The position numbers were made by a program, and so were the translations under genes. This document shows positions 62,722 through 64,000 of a stretch of DNA of 64,000 bases, piece after piece (the stretch's first letter is position 1; each line of letters begins with the position of its first letter). A model generated the notes under the pieces. It was given only the letters and a program-made list of their open reading frames with translations, did not search any database and was not told where the DNA came from. The stretch comes from CAWGMT01 sp963823675. GTDB lineage: Bacteria; Planctomycetota; Planctomycetia; Isosphaerales; Isosphaeraceae. The stretch covers positions 1 to 64,000 of the forward strand of contig CAWGMT010000026.1 in assembly GCA_963823675.1 (NCBI GenBank), read 5' to 3'.

Positions 62722-64000
62722 TCAGGCTCGGGCAAGGCAGACCAGGGTGATGTCATCAAACTGGGGGTGGTCCAGGACGTGCTGTCCGACCGCCTTGACG
62801 ATCGTCTCGCCCGCGGCCGAAGCGCCCTTGGGGGCCGATTGGAGCAACCGGCGTATCCCCGGCTCGCCCACGCGGTCGCCCGCCGCATTCATCGCATCGG
62901 GGACGCCGTCGGTGTAGAGAATGACGGTCTCCCCGGGCTCGATGTGGGTTTCGGCGGTCTCGTACTGGTAATCGGTCAGGATGGCCAGGGGCAAGCCGGA
63001 GGACGACTTGCCGAATTCCTCGATCCGGCCGTCGCGGCGCTTGATCAGCGGGCACGGGTGGCCGGCGTTGACGACGGAAAGCCGGTGGTGTTCGATATCG
63101 AGATAGACCAGGAGGAACGTGATATAAAGGTCGAGCCCGGCTCCGATCCCCTCTTCGAATTGCCGGTTGAGCTGTTCGACCAGGCGAGCCGGGTCGGGGT
63201 CTCCGCGCAGGAGCAGCTTGACCTCGCCCGAAAGTTTGGCGGCCAGCAGGGCGGCGGGCATGCCCTTGCCGACCACGTCGCCTACGGCGATCGCCCAACG
63301 GGTCGCGGTCGTATTGGTGATCGATCCGACCTGGCCGATGGGAATGAAACCGTAGTAATCGCCGCCGACGTGCCGCGCGGGCTCGTAGTAGGTCCAGAAT
63401 TCATAGCCCGGCAGCGAAGCCGGCCGGTCCGGCAAGAGAGATTGCATCACGAGCCGGGCAAATCGCAGCTCCTGTTCGATCTCGCGCTGATTGAGCAGCG
63501 CTTTGTGCAACTGCGCGAGCTGCACGGCCACGCTGATCTGGTTCGCGACGGTCGCCAGCATGTCGAGATCGTCTTGCTCGAAGCGTCCCTTGCCGTCCTT
63601 GGTGTCGATCTGGATGATCCCCGTCGGTTTTCGAGCTTGATCCAAAAGCGGCGCGCACATCAGCGAGCGGATCAGACTGACCGAAACGCTTTCGCTTTCG
63701 GGAAATTCCTTGAGCACATCCTTGCTGAGTATGGCCTGGCCGTTGTTCATGACCCGGTTGAGGATCGTCTTGCTGATCCGAAGCTCGCCCGTCTCGCCGA
63801 TGCGGGAATGCACCGACTCGGGAACCAGCGTGCCGGTCGCGGGGTCTTTGATCAGGATGAAGCCGCGCTCGGCGCGGGGAAAGATCTCGAAGAGCGATTT
63901 GAAGATCCGCTCGAGAACTTCGCCGAGGACCAAGGTGCTGCCCAGCTCTTCCCCGATCAGGCGCAGCGCGCGCAGCTTGGCTTCGGGTTTGATCAGGGGG
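62722..64000 (-). CDS. GAF-SpoIIE protein phosphatase, N-terminus beyond the right edge
   Basis: The frame is open to 64000, so the start lies outside. In view: a GAF domain (VLGEVLERIFKSLFEIFPRA, ISKTILNRVMNNGQAILS, LMCAPLLDQARKPTGIIQID) and a SpoIIE/PP2C-like Ser phosphatase domain with metal aspartates in WAIAVGDVVGKGMPAALLAA and VILYTDGVPDAMNAAG, ending QFDDITLVCLARA. Such proteins dephosphorylate anti-sigma antagonists or partners of Ser/Thr kinases, often with an FHA domain at the missing N-terminus. Followed by the TPR-sulfotransferase gene 6 bp away. Confidence 0.85.
   Translation of the reverse strand, partial: PLIKPEAKLRALRLIGEELGSTLVLGEVLERIFKSLFEIFPRAERGFILIKDPATGTLVPESVHSRIGETGELRISKTILNRVMNNGQAILSKDVLKEFPESESVSVSLIRSLMCAPLLDQARKPTGIIQIDTKDGKGRFEQDDLDMLATVANQISVAVQLAQLHKALLNQREIEQELRFARLVMQSLLPDRPASLPGYEFWTYYEPARHVGGDYYGFIPIGQVGSITNTTATRWAIAVGDVVGKGMPAALLAAKLSGEVKLLLRGDPDPARLVEQLNRQFEEGIGAGLDLYITFLLVYLDIEHHRLSVVNAGHPCPLIKRRDGRIEEFGKSSSGLPLAILTDYQYETAETHIEPGETVILYTDGVPDAMNAAGDRVGEPGIRRLLQSAPKGASAAGETIVKAVGQHVLDHPQFDDITLVCLARA

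Noticed and set aside
1..64000. tRNA, rRNA genes or a CRISPR array
   Set aside because: Looked for T-loop consensus and regular spaced repeats by eye on both strands; found only isolated palindromes, no cloverleaf and no repeat-spacer pattern. A covariance-model scan would be needed to exclude a tRNA fully.

Overview
The window looks like a piece of a GC-rich planctomycete chromosome, probably from the Isosphaerales/Gemmatales side (inference from gene content, no search run). Evidence: a Hanks-type kinase next to a formylglycine-enzyme-like (SUMF1) protein and an ECF sigma factor, a TPR-sulfotransferase, tandem GT2 enzymes, an MfnB homologue of tetrahydromethanopterin-type C1 metabolism, DUF2934 and CAP-domain proteins, and many short palindromic repeats of the kind scattered through these genomes. 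No rRNA, tRNA or CRISPR array was recognised.

Layout. 0-5 kb: an ABC-2 exporter operon with a secreted protein running off the left edge, then an orphan outer-membrane efflux lipoprotein. 5-13.4 kb: one tightly overlapping minus-strand operon for acyl-CoA, acetoacetate and hydroxybutyrate metabolism (DUF3141, MaoC-phosphotransacylase fusion, acetate kinase, FabI-like reductase, CoA-transferase A and B, hydroxybutyrate dehydrogenase). 13.7-20 kb: a secreted small protein, a second outer-membrane efflux lipoprotein, an MgtA-type ATPase and an MGDG-synthase-like glycosyltransferase. 20-23.5 kb: a ClpP-class (SDH) gene cut in two by a complete 2.1-kb insertion sequence with 34-bp inverted repeats and a CTAG target duplication. 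23.6-29.1 kb: UbiB kinase, phasin-like protein, paired coiled-coil paralogues around a truncated HdeD, and a patatin gene running into a transhydrogenase remnant. 29.2-34.3 kb: an RbbA/YhiH-type exporter operon with its HlyD adaptor. 34.8-43 kb: a thioesterase, a Phd-PIN toxin-antitoxin pair, SUMF1-like protein, kinase, ECF sigma factor, amino-acid permease and SpoU methyltransferase. 43.5-50 kb: aldehyde dehydrogenase, MfnB, secreted and membrane proteins, pgk and gap. 50-58 kb: two GT2 enzymes, a polysaccharide deacetylase, and a sulfur-carrier cluster (threonine synthase, MoaD/ThiS-like, MoeB/ThiF-like, cysteine desulfurase). 58.9-64 kb: a DUF2934/zinc-ribbon protein, a hydrolase, a TPR-sulfotransferase and a GAF-SpoIIE phosphatase that runs off the right edge.

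Two features dominate interpretation. First, about a dozen genes carry single-base-type frameshifts, including pgk and gap, and in at least two the shift is at a C run. This suggests indel errors in the assembly more than widespread decay. Second, some lesions cannot be indel errors: the insertion sequence in the SDH gene, the in-frame TAA between the kinase and the SUMF1-like protein, the truncated channel and HdeD genes, and the SthA-like remnant. The most interesting systems are the sulfur-carrier/threonine-synthase cluster, the phosphotransacylase-DUF3141 operon, and the likely split kinase-SUMF1 gene.
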